From the NCBI GenBank assembly GCA_947628075.1, contig CANQYF010000004.1, forward strand, positions 1 through 31,596: DNA of 31,596 nt. The letters are read 5' to 3'. The DNA comes from an uncultured Bacilli bacterium (lineage in GTDB: Bacteria; Bacillota_I; Bacilli_A; RF39; UBA660). This document shows positions 31,483 through 31,596 of this stretch, one piece after another; positions within the stretch are counted from its first letter, which is position 1, and each line of letters starts with the position of its first letter. Both the position numbers and the translations under genes were made by a program. The notes under the pieces are model-generated. The model made no database searches, had not been told where the DNA came from, and saw nothing but the letters and a program-made list of their open reading frames with translations.

Positions 31483-31596
31483 ATGGCAAGAGGAAAGAAG
31501 AAAATAATCGATATAAAACTAATAATAGGAATATTATTCTTGTTAATACTATTAATCGGGGCATCATATGCTTATTTTGTTGTGGGAACAAACACT
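31483..31596 (+). CDS. Partial gene: N-terminal membrane or signal segment
   Basis: Open frame of 38 codons running off the window. It begins MARGKKK, then a long hydrophobic stretch (about 13-27) and ends GASYAYFVVGTNT. A basic start, hydrophobic core and (A/S)YAYF motif resemble the signal region of TasA/camelysin-like exported proteins and other extracellular proteins processed by SipW-type peptidases, but so little is present that the family is only a suggestion. A consensus -10 promoter lies about 36 nt upstream. Confidence 0.6.
   Translation, partial: MARGKKKIIDIKLIIGILFLLILLIGASYAYFVVGTNT

Noticed and set aside
1..31596. Mycoplasma genetic code (TGA as Trp)
   Set aside because: Many well-defined genes end at TGA (for example gap and the toxin-like gene) and Trp is encoded by TGG.
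1..31596. CRISPR array, tRNA, rRNA or riboswitch
   Set aside because: No spaced direct repeats or recognisable tRNA or rRNA sequence is visible, and intergenic regions are mostly too short for known large leader RNAs.

Overview
The window comes from a strongly AT-rich, endospore-forming member of the Bacillota, most likely an uncultured gut-type Bacilli or Clostridia lineage with a reduced genome. Five sporulation genes support this (yabG, spoVG, yabP, yabQ, spo0A), together with veg, divIC, Gram-positive style ribosome binding sites and sigma-A type promoters. TGA is used as a stop and TGG for Trp throughout, so this is the standard bacterial code and not the Mycoplasma code.

Layout. Positions 1-332 hold the 3' end of an Rpn/PD-(D/E)XK transposase-family gene. 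Five minus-strand genes follow (4917 down to 342): yabG, veg, an alpha/beta hydrolase, a MurF-type ligase with a membrane N-terminus, and ddl. spoVG (5062) and an orphan HerA-like ATPase (5450) read rightward. From 7526 to 18377 lies a type VII secretion (T7SS) island: two WXG100-like substrates, a helical partner, a 1297-residue toxin-like substrate with a Cys-His-Asp transglutaminase-like triad, a possible immunity gene, a DUF4176 protein, a zinc-ribbon membrane protein, an EsaB-like ubiquitin fold and an EssC ATPase. A decayed Rpn fragment and an XRE-ImmA/PIN toxin-antitoxin-like pair lie just after the island. Conserved housekeeping then resumes: yabP-yabQ-divIC, uridine phosphorylase, clpP (minus), a uridine-kinase-like gene, gap, pgk, spo0A, gpmI, a VanY-like carboxypeptidase, an unknown membrane protein, and a partial gene at the right edge.

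The most striking point is the T7SS promoter at 7434-7462. It is a perfect TTGACA-N17-TATAAT promoter whose spacer contains ten consecutive G residues, an obvious slippage tract in DNA this AT-rich. Gain or loss of a G would move the spacer off 17, so the whole secretion operon may be phase variable. The -35 box is also one arm of an 8-bp inverted repeat (TTTGTCAA/TTGACAAA), and the same core heptamer is clustered in front of spo0A, which hints at a link to Spo0A control. The locus has EssC and EsaB but no visible EssA, EssB or EsaA, so it is either a minimal T7SS or depends on genes elsewhere.

In B. subtilis yabG-veg, spoVG and yabP-yabQ-divIC lie in the same chromosomal neighbourhood, so the T7SS and toxin-antitoxin block looks like an accessory insertion into a conserved sporulation and division region. 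Several downstream promoters (divIC, pgk, gpmI) appear to have their -35 element inside the upstream terminator hairpin, a compact regulatory architecture.
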